This document shows, one piece after another, positions 1 through 6,732 of a DNA stretch of 64,000 bases; within the stretch, counting starts at the first letter, position 1; the number at the start of each line of letters is the position of its first letter. The position numbers and the translations under genes were made by a program. Below the pieces are notes generated by a model, which made no database searches, had not been told where the DNA came from, and saw only the letters and a program-made list of their open reading frames with translations. The stretch comes from Lachnospiraceae bacterium (GTDB lineage: Bacteria > Bacillota > Clostridia > Lachnospirales > Lachnospiraceae), in assembly GCA_026169045.1 (NCBI GenBank), contig JAPFDH010000007.1:62001-126000 (forward strand). Direction: 5' to 3'.

Positions 1-334
1 CCAGTGTACAGGTTCTCCTGTTGCTCATGCTAATATTTATAAATTCATCCGTAACGGCGGTGGCCTTTGTGAATTGGGCTTCTTCATTAATGGTGGAGAT
101 GCTACAATCAATCCTCATTTTGATATCTGTTCAAAGGAAATCACAATTGTTGGTTCTTGGGTATATACGCTGAGAGATTATGCAACAACCTTTGATTTCT
201 TAAAGAGAGCAAAGGGAATTGGTTTGCCGATTGATGATCTGGTAACACACAAATTCCCTCTGGATCAGATCAATGAGGCACATCAGACAAACCTGAGAAT
301 GGAAGGCTTAAAGATTGCCATTATTAACGAATAA
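1..334 (+). CDS. Zinc-type alcohol dehydrogenase (MDR family), C-terminal part only
   Basis: The reading frame is open from the window edge (codons start at base 2) and stops at 332-334, so only the last 110 residues are present; the real start lies upstream. What is visible is the end of the Rossmann domain and the C-terminal substrate lobe of a medium-chain dehydrogenase (glycine-rich stretch RNGGGLCELG, then a late hydrophobic GLKIAIIN strand). Such dehydrogenases occur in fucose/rhamnose glycyl-radical microcompartment loci, where they are thought to reduce an aldehyde or lactaldehyde with NAD(P)H. The gene is 28 bases upstream of the first shell gene and reads the same way, so it belongs to the BMC operon. 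The exact substrate cannot be read from this fragment. Confidence 0.75.
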   Translation, partial: QCTGSPVAHANIYKFIRNGGGLCELGFFINGGDATINPHFDICSKEITIVGSWVYTLRDYATTFDFLKRAKGIGLPIDDLVTHKFPLDQINEAHQTNLRMEGLKIAIINE

Positions 335-362
335 AAAATACGGGGAATAAAGGAGAAGTTCC

Positions 363-677
363 ATGGCTTTGGCAGTAGGAATGATTGAAGTATTCGGATT
401 GGTGGCGGCATTCGCGGCCGGAGATGCAGGATGCAAGGCAGCGAATGTTGTGATGGAACCGTTTGATAAAAATAAGCCAGCCAATGCAGACTCTCTTCCA
501 GTACCGTTGATCGTGATGGTGAAGTTCCGCGGCAGTGTGGAAGATGTCAGGGCTGCTGTGGAGGCTGGTGCAGAAGCGGCAAATCGTGTGTCCGGCGTGG
601 TTACAAAACATGTGATAGCCCGTCCGGAACCCGATACAGAAAAAATGCTTCATATAAAAGCATTTGATAAAGATTAA
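363..677 (+). CDS. BMC-H hexameric shell protein with an extended pore loop
   Basis: This 104-residue single BMC-domain protein opens with the typical ALAVGMIEVFGLVAAF strand-helix and ends with the HVIARP segment found in PduA, PduJ and EutM proteins. Six copies form a flat hexagon tiling the facets of the microcompartment. Between the second and third strands, where PduA has the short KIGSG pore loop, there is a longer loop rich in Asp, Lys, Asn and Pro (about residues 38-50), so its central pore should differ from those of its neighbours. A GGAG-type ribosome binding site lies 8-10 bases before the ATG. It is the first of four consecutive shell genes. Confidence 0.9.
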   Translation: MALAVGMIEVFGLVAAFAAGDAGCKAANVVMEPFDKNKPANADSLPVPLIVMVKFRGSVEDVRAAVEAGAEAANRVSGVVTKHVIARPEPDTEKMLHIKAFDKD

Positions 678-766
678 AAAATGTGTTAGGATAAACACGG
701 ATAATTTGATAGACTCATACATAGGTGTGGGAATGATAGCGAAGTGCAAAACAGGAGGAAATAACA

Positions 767-1045
767 ATGACAATGCAGTCTTTAGGAATGGTAGAAACAA
801 GAGGACTTACAGCAGCAATTGAAGCAGCAGATGCTATGGTAAAAGCAGCAGAAGTAACTTTAGTAGGAACAGAAAAGATCGGTTCCGGTCTTGTAACAGT
901 AATGGTACGCGGTGACGTAGGTGCTGTTAAGGCTGCTACAGAAGCAGGAAGCAGCGCAGCATCCAGACTGGGTGAATTGGTAGCTGTTCATGTAATCCCA
1001 AGACCGCATAATGATGTAGAAAAGATTCTTCCGGTAATCAAATAA
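767..1045 (+). CDS. BMC-H hexameric shell protein, PduA/PduJ type
   Basis: This is a 92-residue canonical hexameric shell protein. It carries the pore motif KIGSG (about residues 36-40) as in PduA, known to form a small polar pore that favours 1,2-propanediol over propionaldehyde, and ends in [15 protein letters not shown]. An AGGAGG site lies at about 752-757. It is almost identical to the product of the gene at 1435-1713; the two genes share an uninterrupted 50-base identity, so they are a recent duplication or are kept alike by gene conversion. Expected role: main facet protein of the shell. Confidence 0.93.
   Translation: MTMQSLGMVETRGLTAAIEAADAMVKAAEVTLVGTEKIGSGLVTVMVRGDVGAVKAATEAGSSAASRLGELVAVHVIPRPHNDVEKILPVIK
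860..909 (+). repeat. 50-base direct repeat shared by two shell genes
   Basis: Bases 860-909 are identical to 1528-1577 in the second PduA-like gene, including all third codon positions, whereas flanking codons differ by many synonymous changes. The block covers the KIGSG pore loop and the strand after it. Perfect identity confined to one block suggests recent gene conversion rather than simple old duplication. Confidence 0.85.
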
Positions 1046-1081
1046 TTAGCCAGAAAATACCAGTAACGGAAGGAAACGGAT

Positions 1082-1381
1082 ATGGGTAAAGCGTACGGTT
1101 TTGTGGAAGTTTCCAGTGTGACAGGAGCGGTTGATATTTTGGATCTGATGTTAAAAACAGCAGATGTGGAATTCCTGACATGGGAACGGAAGTTGGGCGG
1201 CAGACTGGTAACTGTAATTATCCAGGGGGATGTTTCGGCTGTAACACAGGCAGTTGAAACAGCGGTTGCCCGTGGAAAAATTAAACCGGTGGCCCATCTG
1301 ATAATTGCAAGCCCTCATGAAGAGACGGTAAAAATGGTGGAGATGAGCCGGGATCGTCTGAGAAAACAGGGGCGTATTTAG
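1082..1381 (+). CDS. BMC-H shell protein, divergent paralogue
   Basis: This 99-residue protein has a BMC fold signature (KAYGFVEVSSVTGAVDILD at the start, GDVSAVTQAVETA helix in the middle), but its pore loop reads RKLGGRL instead of EKIGSGL and its C-terminal strand reads AHLIIASPHEE. Two extra basic residues at the pore suggest a different, perhaps anion-friendly, conduit. It lies between the two near-identical PduA-like genes, 36 bases after the first. It probably makes minority hexamers in the facets. No more precise family name can be supported. Confidence 0.88.
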   Translation: MGKAYGFVEVSSVTGAVDILDLMLKTADVEFLTWERKLGGRLVTVIIQGDVSAVTQAVETAVARGKIKPVAHLIIASPHEETVKMVEMSRDRLRKQGRI

Positions 1382-1434
1382 CCAAGTATAAGTTTTGCAA
1401 ACTTGATAAAATTGTATAATAGGAGGATAATACA

Positions 1435-1713
1435 ATGGCACAGGAAGCATTAGGAATGGTAGAAACTAGAGGTTTAGTTGCATCTGTAGAAGCAGCAGAT
1501 GCTATGTTAAAAGCAGCTAACGTTACATTAGTAGGAACAGAAAAGATCGGTTCCGGTCTTGTAACAGTAATGGTACGTGGAGATGTAGGTGCTGTAAAGG
1601 CATCTGTAGAAGCTGGTGCTGACAGCGCATCCAGACTGGGTGAACTGGTTGCTACACACGTAATCCCAAGACCACACAATGATGTGGAAAAAATTCTGCC
1701 ACAGGTAAAATAA
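1435..1713 (+). CDS. BMC-H hexameric shell protein, PduA/PduJ type (second copy)
   Basis: This is a 92-residue paralogue of the protein at 767-1045, with the same KIGSG pore loop and [15 protein letters not shown] tail; differences cluster in the first helix and near residues 70-80. An AGGAGG site precedes the ATG by 7-8 bases. Two near-identical major shell genes parallel the pduA/pduJ pair of Salmonella, where one paralogue is needed for assembly and the other for permeability. A strong hairpin 28 bases after its stop may set the level of this gene above that of downstream enzymes. Confidence 0.93.
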   Translation: MAQEALGMVETRGLVASVEAADAMLKAANVTLVGTEKIGSGLVTVMVRGDVGAVKASVEAGADSASRLGELVATHVIPRPHNDVEKILPQVK

Positions 1714-1740
1714 TCGAGGCTAATCTAGGATGACAGACCA

Positions 1741-1770
1741 ACCGGAGACAGGATTATTCCAGTCTCCGGT
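1741..1770 (+). terminator. Intercistronic hairpin between shell and pduL genes
   Basis: A perfect 9-bp stem (1741-1749 with 1762-1770) encloses a 12-base loop. It is followed by only two or three U residues, so it is more likely an attenuator or RNA-stability element inside the operon than a full terminator. It lies where a drop from abundant shell protein to less abundant enzyme would be useful. Confidence 0.55.
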
Positions 1771-1812
1771 TTCAAACGGCAGATCGAAAGAAGTCCATAC
1801 TAGGAAAAGTAG

Positions 1813-2463
1813 GTGTATCCTTTGAATAATATTGAAGAAATTACAAGATTAGTGGTAGAAGCTCTGGAAGCAAAACGGAATTCTTCCAATGGTTTTTTGG
1901 TACCCATTGGTGTATCTGCAAGACATATTCATTTGACGCAGGAACACGTGGAAGTATTGTTTGGAAAAGGATATCAGCTGACGAAGAAAAAAGACTTAAT
2001 GGGAGGACAGTTTGCTTCCAATGAGTGTGTGACCATCGTTGGGCTGAAATTGAGAGCAATTGAAAATGTTCGTATTCTCGGACCGGTACGTAAAAAATCA
2101 CAGGTGGAAATTTCAGCGACAGATGCAATTAAATTGGGAATTAAGGCTCCAATACGTGATTCTGGAAATCTGGCTGGTTCTGCACCGATTGCAGTAGTGG
2201 GCCCTAAGGGTGTACTTTATCTGGAAGAGGGATGTATCGTTGCAAAGAGACATATTCATATGTCTCCTGCTGATGCAGCAGCAGCTGGTGTTCATGATGG
2301 AGATGTCGTATCTGTAAAGGTGGATAATGAAAGAGGAACCATCTTTAATGAGGTATTGATCCGTGTGGATGACAGTTTTACGTTGGAAATGCATATTGAT
2401 ACAGACGAAGCCAATGCGGCAAAAATTGCGACCGGTCAGACGGTTATGATTATGCCACAGTGA
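1813..2463 (+). CDS. pduL: Phosphate propanoyltransferase PduL
   Basis: This protein interconverts propionyl-CoA and propionyl-phosphate, freeing CoA inside the compartment so that an aldehyde dehydrogenase can keep working. Length is 216 residues. Two PduL half-domains are visible, each with a zinc-binding HIH motif: RHIHLTQEHVE near residue 37 and RHIHMSPADA near residue 147. The first 20 residues (NNIEEITRLVVEALEAKR) form an amphipathic helix typical of encapsulation peptides, so the enzyme should be lodged in the lumen. The GTG start at 1813 has AGGAAA 5 bases upstream; a TTG at 1822 with AGGTG upstream is an alternative that removes three residues. Confidence 0.95.
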   Translation: MYPLNNIEEITRLVVEALEAKRNSSNGFLVPIGVSARHIHLTQEHVEVLFGKGYQLTKKKDLMGGQFASNECVTIVGLKLRAIENVRILGPVRKKSQVEISATDAIKLGIKAPIRDSGNLAGSAPIAVVGPKGVLYLEEGCIVAKRHIHMSPADAAAAGVHDGDVVSVKVDNERGTIFNEVLIRVDDSFTLEMHIDTDEANAAKIATGQTVMIMPQ

Positions 2464-2528
2464 CTGGAAACTATGGAACGTCAGATAATTTGATCAACTA
2501 AAATAAGGGCTGACGGAGGAGAAAAATC

Positions 2529-2792
2529 ATGATAATTGGTAAAGTGGTTGGAAGTGTGGTTTCTACAAGAAAACTGGATAATCTGGTCGGAAGTAAATTT
2601 ATGATTGTAGAGCCAATCCAGAGCCTGAATCGGGATAACCGAATTGTAGCGATTGATCAAATTGGTGCAGGCATTGGAGAATTTGTGCTGGTGGCACAGG
2701 GAAGTGCGGCCCGTATCGGATGTGATATGGAGAATGCCCCTGTGGATGCAGCGATTGTTGGAATAATTGATGACGGAACAGGACTGGAGTAG
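2529..2792 (+). CDS. eutN: EutN/CcmL pentameric BMC vertex protein
   Basis: This 87-residue protein belongs to the BMC-P family, recognised by MIIGKVVGSVVSTRK at the start, the VDQIGAG-like segment (AIDQIGAGIGEFVLVAQG) and the C-terminal DAAIVGIIDD strand. Pentamers cap the twelve vertices and close the shell. A GGAGG site lies 8 bases upstream of the ATG. Its last codons contain the ribosome binding site of the next gene, so the two are translationally coupled. Only one vertex gene occurs in the window. Confidence 0.94.
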   Translation: MIIGKVVGSVVSTRKLDNLVGSKFMIVEPIQSLNRDNRIVAIDQIGAGIGEFVLVAQGSAARIGCDMENAPVDAAIVGIIDDGTGLE

Positions 2793-2796
2793 CATT

Positions 2797-4125
2797 ATGG
2801 ATATAAAAGAATTAAGCAGTATATTACAGCAAAATGGTGTAGTTGGTGCCGGTGGAGCTGGTTTCCCAACATATGCCAAGCTGGATCAGCGTGCAGATAC
2901 CATTATCCTTAACTGCGCGGAATGTGAGCCGTTATTACGATTACATAGACAGTTATTAGAAAAGTATGCCTTTGAGATTATGGACACTTTCCATAAAGTC
3001 GGAGAGGCTGTTGGTGCAAAAGAAGTTATAATCGGTATCAAAAAAGCATACAAAAAAACCATTGAGGCTTTGGAAGCACATATTGGTTCATTTGATAACA
3101 TGCGTCTTGGTTTGCTGGATGAGGTATATCCGGCAGGTGATGAAGTCGTATTAATATATGAAGTTACGAAGAAGGTTGTAAGACCTGGCGGACTTCCCAT
3201 TGAAAGCGGCGTTGCAGTATTTAATGTAGAAACAATTTATAATTTGTATCGGGCTATGAATCAGCAGACACCGGTTGTAGACAAGCTGGTTTCTGTGGTT
3301 GCAGAAGTAAATCATCCCGTTACAGTTCGTGTGCCAATCGGAGTGACAGTAGAAGAAGTTGTCGCTTTGGCAGGCGGAGCAAAAATCCCAAATCCGGTTT
3401 ACTTTATGGGTGGACCGATGATGGGAAATATTGTCAGCGGTCAGGCAGTTATAACAAAGACAAGTAATGCCATTTTGGTTCTTCCGGAAGACCATCTGAT
3501 TATTCAGAGAAAGAACCAGAAAGCAAAGATAAATATGGCCAGAGCAGCAGCAAGCTGTTGCCAGTGTGAAATGTGTACAGACCTTTGTCCAAGACATGCG
3601 TTGGGACATCCGATTAATCCAAGTATGTTTATGAGGGCGGCTACATGTAAGGATGTACAGAATCCGAATATTTTTATCAACACATTTTTCTGCAGTTCCT
3701 GCGGATTGTGCGAAATGTACTCCTGTATGCAGGGATTATCACCAAGAAGTCTTATGGCAGAGTATAAAATGGGACTGAGAGCGGCTGGAGTACCGGTTCC
3801 GAAGGATATTGTACCGGAACCAGTGAAACCAAGCAGAGAAATGCGTAAGATTCCAATGGAACGGTTAATGTCCAGACTAGGATTAACCAAATATAATGTA
3901 GATGCTCCACTGCAGGATGATGTGGTTGCCATGAAGCGCGTAAAGATTATGCTTCGTCAGCATATCGGAGCTCCGGCACAGTTGGCTGTTAAGGCAGGGG
4001 ATACTGTGACACGGGGACAGGTGATTGCAAATCCGGCAAATGGACTTAGTGTAGCAATTCATGCTTCTATTGATGGAAAAGTCATTGAAGCAAATGAAAA
4101 TTACGTTATGATTGATAATAACTAG
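2797..4125 (+). CDS. pduS: PduS-like RnfC-type Fe-S flavoprotein of the microcompartment
   Basis: This 442-residue protein resembles RnfC and PduS. The N-terminal part has the FMN/NAD-binding glycine-rich loop GVVGAGGAGFPTY (about residues 12-24), followed by the SLBB-like region. Two [4Fe-4S] motifs lie near residues 254-265 (CCQCEMCTDLCP) and 299-310 (CSSCGLCEMYSC). The C-terminal domain is a lipoyl-like barrel ending HASIDGKVIEANENYVMID. PduS reduces cobalamin in B12-dependent systems; in B12-free glycyl-radical compartments it more likely moves electrons between NADH and the outside. The ATG at 2797 is preceded by CTGGAG at 7 bases; an upstream in-frame TTG at 2767 would lie inside eutN and is less likely. 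PduT follows after 14 bases, fitting the known PduS-PduT partnership. Confidence 0.9.
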   Translation: MDIKELSSILQQNGVVGAGGAGFPTYAKLDQRADTIILNCAECEPLLRLHRQLLEKYAFEIMDTFHKVGEAVGAKEVIIGIKKAYKKTIEALEAHIGSFDNMRLGLLDEVYPAGDEVVLIYEVTKKVVRPGGLPIESGVAVFNVETIYNLYRAMNQQTPVVDKLVSVVAEVNHPVTVRVPIGVTVEEVVALAGGAKIPNPVYFMGGPMMGNIVSGQAVITKTSNAILVLPEDHLIIQRKNQKAKINMARAAASCCQCEMCTDLCPRHALGHPINPSMFMRAATCKDVQNPNIFINTFFCSSCGLCEMYSCMQGLSPRSLMAEYKMGLRAAGVPVPKDIVPEPVKPSREMRKIPMERLMSRLGLTKYNVDAPLQDDVVAMKRVKIMLRQHIGAPAQLAVKAGDTVTRGQVIANPANGLSVAIHASIDGKVIEANENYVMIDNN

Positions 4126-4139
4126 AAAGGACGTGCCGT

Positions 4140-4688
4140 ATGAGTAAAGCAATTGGAATGGTGGAATATAAGACAGTATCTACCGGAATTTTAGCAGCGG
4201 ACGCCATGGTTAAAACATCTGAAGTAGATATTATTGAGGCACAGACAGTATGTCCGGGAAAATATATTGTAATTATTACCGGAGATTTGAGCGCTGTCAA
4301 TGCCGCTGTAGAAAATGCAAAGGTTGCCTATCCGGATCAACTGATTGACAGTTTCGTATTAGGTAATCCTCATGAATCAATCTTCCCAGCTATTTATGGT
4401 GCTGCTCAGATTGAAGAAGTAAATGCACTTGGCGTATTGGAAACTTATGATGCTGCAGCAATTATTGTGGCAGCTGATGAGGCAGCAAAAACTGCCGAAG
4501 TAAACCTGATTGAACTGCGTTTGGCCAGAGGTATGTGCGGAAAGTCTTACATGTTCCTGACAGGTGATGTGGCAGCAGTAGAAGCAGCAATTGATCGTGC
4601 AAAATCTTCTGTTGGACCAAAGGGAATGTATCTGGATTCTTCTGTTATTCCGAGACCGGATAAGCGCATTCGTGATCATATTTTATAA
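4140..4688 (+). CDS. pduT: PduT-like trimeric Fe-S shell protein (tandem BMC domains)
   Basis: The protein has 182 residues and two BMC domains in tandem (about 1-90 and 95-182). Three copies form a pseudohexamer. Residue 38 is a cysteine in the sequence AQTVCPGKY; in Salmonella PduT the pore is occupied by a [4Fe-4S] cluster held by Cys38 of each subunit, and the cysteine here falls at exactly that position. This supports electron transfer across the shell, with the adjacent PduS as partner. The start is the ATG after an AAAGGA site at about 4126-4131. Confidence 0.93.
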   Translation: MSKAIGMVEYKTVSTGILAADAMVKTSEVDIIEAQTVCPGKYIVIITGDLSAVNAAVENAKVAYPDQLIDSFVLGNPHESIFPAIYGAAQIEEVNALGVLETYDAAAIIVAADEAAKTAEVNLIELRLARGMCGKSYMFLTGDVAAVEAAIDRAKSSVGPKGMYLDSSVIPRPDKRIRDHIL

Positions 4689-4714
4689 TAGCCGGTTATG
4701 AAGCCGGTTGGCAG

Positions 4715-4757
4715 AGCCGAAGCAGTCCGTGCATAGATTATGCGTGGCTCTTCGGCT
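4715..4757 (+). promoter_or_regulatory. Long hairpin between pduT and the DeoR gene
   Basis: An outer 8-bp stem (4715-4722 with 4750-4757) encloses an inner stem (4727-4735 with 4739-4747) with two G-U pairs and a 3-base loop. No U-tract follows. It lies 32 bases before the regulator start and might be an attenuator, an RNA-processing site, or an operator region for the DeoR protein encoded next. Confidence 0.5.
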
Positions 4758-4788
4758 ACCTGCGTATCTTGATGAGGAGGCTGGCTTA

Positions 4789-5556
4789 ATGCTTGCAATA
4801 GAGAGAAGAAATCTAATTTTAGAAAAATTACAGGAAGATAAAAAAGTTGTAGTAAGTGAATTGAGCCAGGCGTATGATGTTTCGGAAGAGACAATCAGAA
4901 GAGACTTGGAAAAGCTGGAAAAAGATGGGTTTGCCATAAAAACATACGGTGGAGCGGTTATTAATGAAAATAATAATATGGAGCTTCCTTTTGTAATCCG
5001 TAAGAATACGAATGTTTCCGGAAAACAAAAAATTGCTGAACTGATTGCCGCTACGATTAAGGATGGAGATCAGATCATGCTGGATGCCAGCTCAACAGCT
5101 GTATTTGTGGCAAAGAATATAAAAAACAAAAAGAATATCACTGTAATTACAAATTCAATTGAGATTTTGATTGAATTGTCTGATGTGACAGGATGGAAAA
5201 TACTGTCCACTGGTGGTACGATGAAGGAAGGTTCGCTGGCACTTGTGGGACATCAGGCACAGAAGATGCTGGCAACGTTCCATGTGGATAAGGCTATTGT
5301 TTCCTGTAAAGGGATTGATATGATAAAAGGTTTTTCTGATTCCAGTGAAAGCTTTGCTGAGTTGAAGAAAACCATGCTGCGCTGTGCATTTCAAAAAATC
5401 CTGGCGATAGACAGTTCTAAATTTGATAAAATTGCTTTTATTCAAATTGGAGATCTGCAGGATATCTCTATGGTTGTAACCGATAAAAAGCCGGATGATA
5501 AGTGGATGCAGGTGCTTTCCGGTGCAGGTGTTACCTGTCTGTATCCGGAAGTGTGA
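4789..5556 (+). CDS. DeoR-family transcriptional regulator of the BMC operon
   Basis: This 255-residue protein has an N-terminal winged helix (RRNLILEKLQEDKKVVVSEL with the recognition helix SEETIRRDLEKLEKDG) and a C-terminal DeoR sensor domain (GDQIMLDASSTAVFVAK, ITNSIEI, GKGIDxxxGFSDSSE-like segment). DeoR proteins bind phosphorylated sugars; in fucose or rhamnose compartments the natural effector would be a sugar 1-phosphate, but that is inference. A GAGGAGG site is 8-9 bases before the ATG at 4789; an upstream in-frame ATG-like extension passes through the hairpin and is rejected. It sits inside the operon, so it is likely co-transcribed with and feeds back on the shell genes. Confidence 0.9.
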   Translation: MLAIERRNLILEKLQEDKKVVVSELSQAYDVSEETIRRDLEKLEKDGFAIKTYGGAVINENNNMELPFVIRKNTNVSGKQKIAELIAATIKDGDQIMLDASSTAVFVAKNIKNKKNITVITNSIEILIELSDVTGWKILSTGGTMKEGSLALVGHQAQKMLATFHVDKAIVSCKGIDMIKGFSDSSESFAELKKTMLRCAFQKILAIDSSKFDKIAFIQIGDLQDISMVVTDKKPDDKWMQVLSGAGVTCLYPEV

Positions 5557-5569
5557 TAGGAGTGCAAAA

Positions 5570-6376
5570 ATGAAAAATGGGACAACGGTAATTTGTTTTG
5601 CAAATAATAAAGGTGGAAGCGGAAAATCTACTACCTGTTCCAATGTGGGATACGGACTTTCCCTTATGGGAAAAAAGGTATTATTGTTGGATGCGGATAT
5701 GCAGGCTAATTTATCCTTGGCCTTTCTTTCTGAAGAGCAGGTTTTGGAAATCTCTGAAGGTGACAGAAATTTATATTATGCCATACGGGATGAGAAAGAT
5801 CTTTCCTCCTATCGTGTAGCGACTGGATATGAAGGATTGGACTTGATACCGGCTTCTCCGCTTATGAGTTCTCTGGAGTATGATTTGTTCCCCAAAAAAG
5901 ACAGGGAACATGTCTTGGATAATTGTTTAAAATCTTTGAAACATTCTGGAGAGTATGATTACATCCTGATGGATGCGCCGCCGACGCTTGGTGGTTGGGC
6001 GATGAATCTGCTGATTGCATCTGACTATCTGGTGATACCGGTGGAAGCAAGTCCCTGGGGATTATTCGGTTTGGCCAATATGTTTGACTTTTATCAAAAG
6101 GCCTGTGAAAGAAATTCCCATTTGTCTCTCATGGGAATTGTGGTGACGAAAGTAGATATTCGGAAGAATTATTACAAGCAGACCATGGAAACATTACAAG
6201 AATTGCAGGATGTTCATGTATTTGATACCTGTATCCGTATGGACAGTAATATTGAATGGTCACAGGATAACAGCAAACCGGTGATGGCTTATAAAAAGAG
6301 CAGCCGGAGTGCATCAGAGTACATGAACCTGACAGAGGAGGTAGAAAAAATTGCCAGTGGGAAAAAGCAGCATTAA
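5570..6376 (+). CDS. ParA/Soj-type ATPase in the microcompartment operon
   Basis: This 268-residue protein has a deviant Walker A motif NNKGGSGKST (about residues 12-21) with the signature lysine of ParA/MinD ATPases, a Walker A' DADMQANLSL segment, and the Walker B region DYILMDAPPTLGGW. It lacks the MinD amphipathic C-terminal helix, so membrane binding is not expected; nucleoid binding is more likely. The start ATG at 5570 follows GGAG by 7-8 bases. It lies between the BMC regulator and pduQ, far from any replication origin or parB gene, and is followed by an overlapping gene for a charged disordered protein. By layout it resembles McdA, the ParA-like ATPase that spaces carboxysomes. A role in cell-level BMC distribution is my inference. 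Confidence 0.85.
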   Translation: MKNGTTVICFANNKGGSGKSTTCSNVGYGLSLMGKKVLLLDADMQANLSLAFLSEEQVLEISEGDRNLYYAIRDEKDLSSYRVATGYEGLDLIPASPLMSSLEYDLFPKKDREHVLDNCLKSLKHSGEYDYILMDAPPTLGGWAMNLLIASDYLVIPVEASPWGLFGLANMFDFYQKACERNSHLSLMGIVVTKVDIRKNYYKQTMETLQELQDVHVFDTCIRMDSNIEWSQDNSKPVMAYKKSSRSASEYMNLTEEVEKIASGKKQH

Positions 6377-6644
6377 AAGAATGAATGCATCGCAGGATAC
6401 AGAAGAAAAGAAAGATGCAAAGATCGTAGAGACGAAAACAGAACAAAATGAAACAAAAAAAGAAACAACTGTAACAAAAAAGACTGCTTCTGCAAGAAAA
6501 CCAAGAACGGTAAAGAAAACACAACCTAAAAAAGCAGAAGAGAAAAAGTCAGAGACAGTTTCTATAAAGGACGACGGACAGAAAGTGGAAGAATCAGGAG
6601 TAGTATCAAATATCACATGTGATCTTCCAATATATCTGATGTGA
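6351..6644 (+). CDS. Small Lys/Glu/Thr-rich disordered protein paired with ParA
   Basis: Ninety-seven residues, overlapping the end of the ParA gene by 26 bases. A perfect GAGGAGG site (6335-6341) stands 9 bases before the TTG at 6351, so that start is preferred; an ATG at 6381 without a good site would give a shorter form. The body (about residues 12-80) is almost only K, E, T, A, Q and S, with a basic PRTVKKTQPKK patch, and should be disordered. The tail is different: VVSNITCDLPIYLM is hydrophobic and could be a docking peptide. I do not recognise a family. By position it could be the adaptor of the ParA ATPase, as McdB is for McdA, but it lacks the C-terminal Trp often seen in McdB. Confidence 0.72.
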   Translation: MPVGKSSIKRMNASQDTEEKKDAKIVETKTEQNETKKETTVTKKTASARKPRTVKKTQPKKAEEKKSETVSIKDDGQKVEESGVVSNITCDLPIYLM

Positions 6645-6732
6645 GAAAATTCCATTCTAAATCAGAATGAGATTACGCGAGGATAAATAGAGCAGCTGTG
6701 ACGGGAATAGGGCTGCCGGAATCGAGGTAGGC

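Noticed and set aside
324..800. Minus-strand reading frame across the first shell gene
   Set aside because: Shadow of the shell gene; no ribosome binding site and composition unlike a protein.
5570..6376. Plasmid or chromosome partition locus
   Set aside because: No parB, no parS-like repeats, and all neighbours are BMC genes in the same direction.
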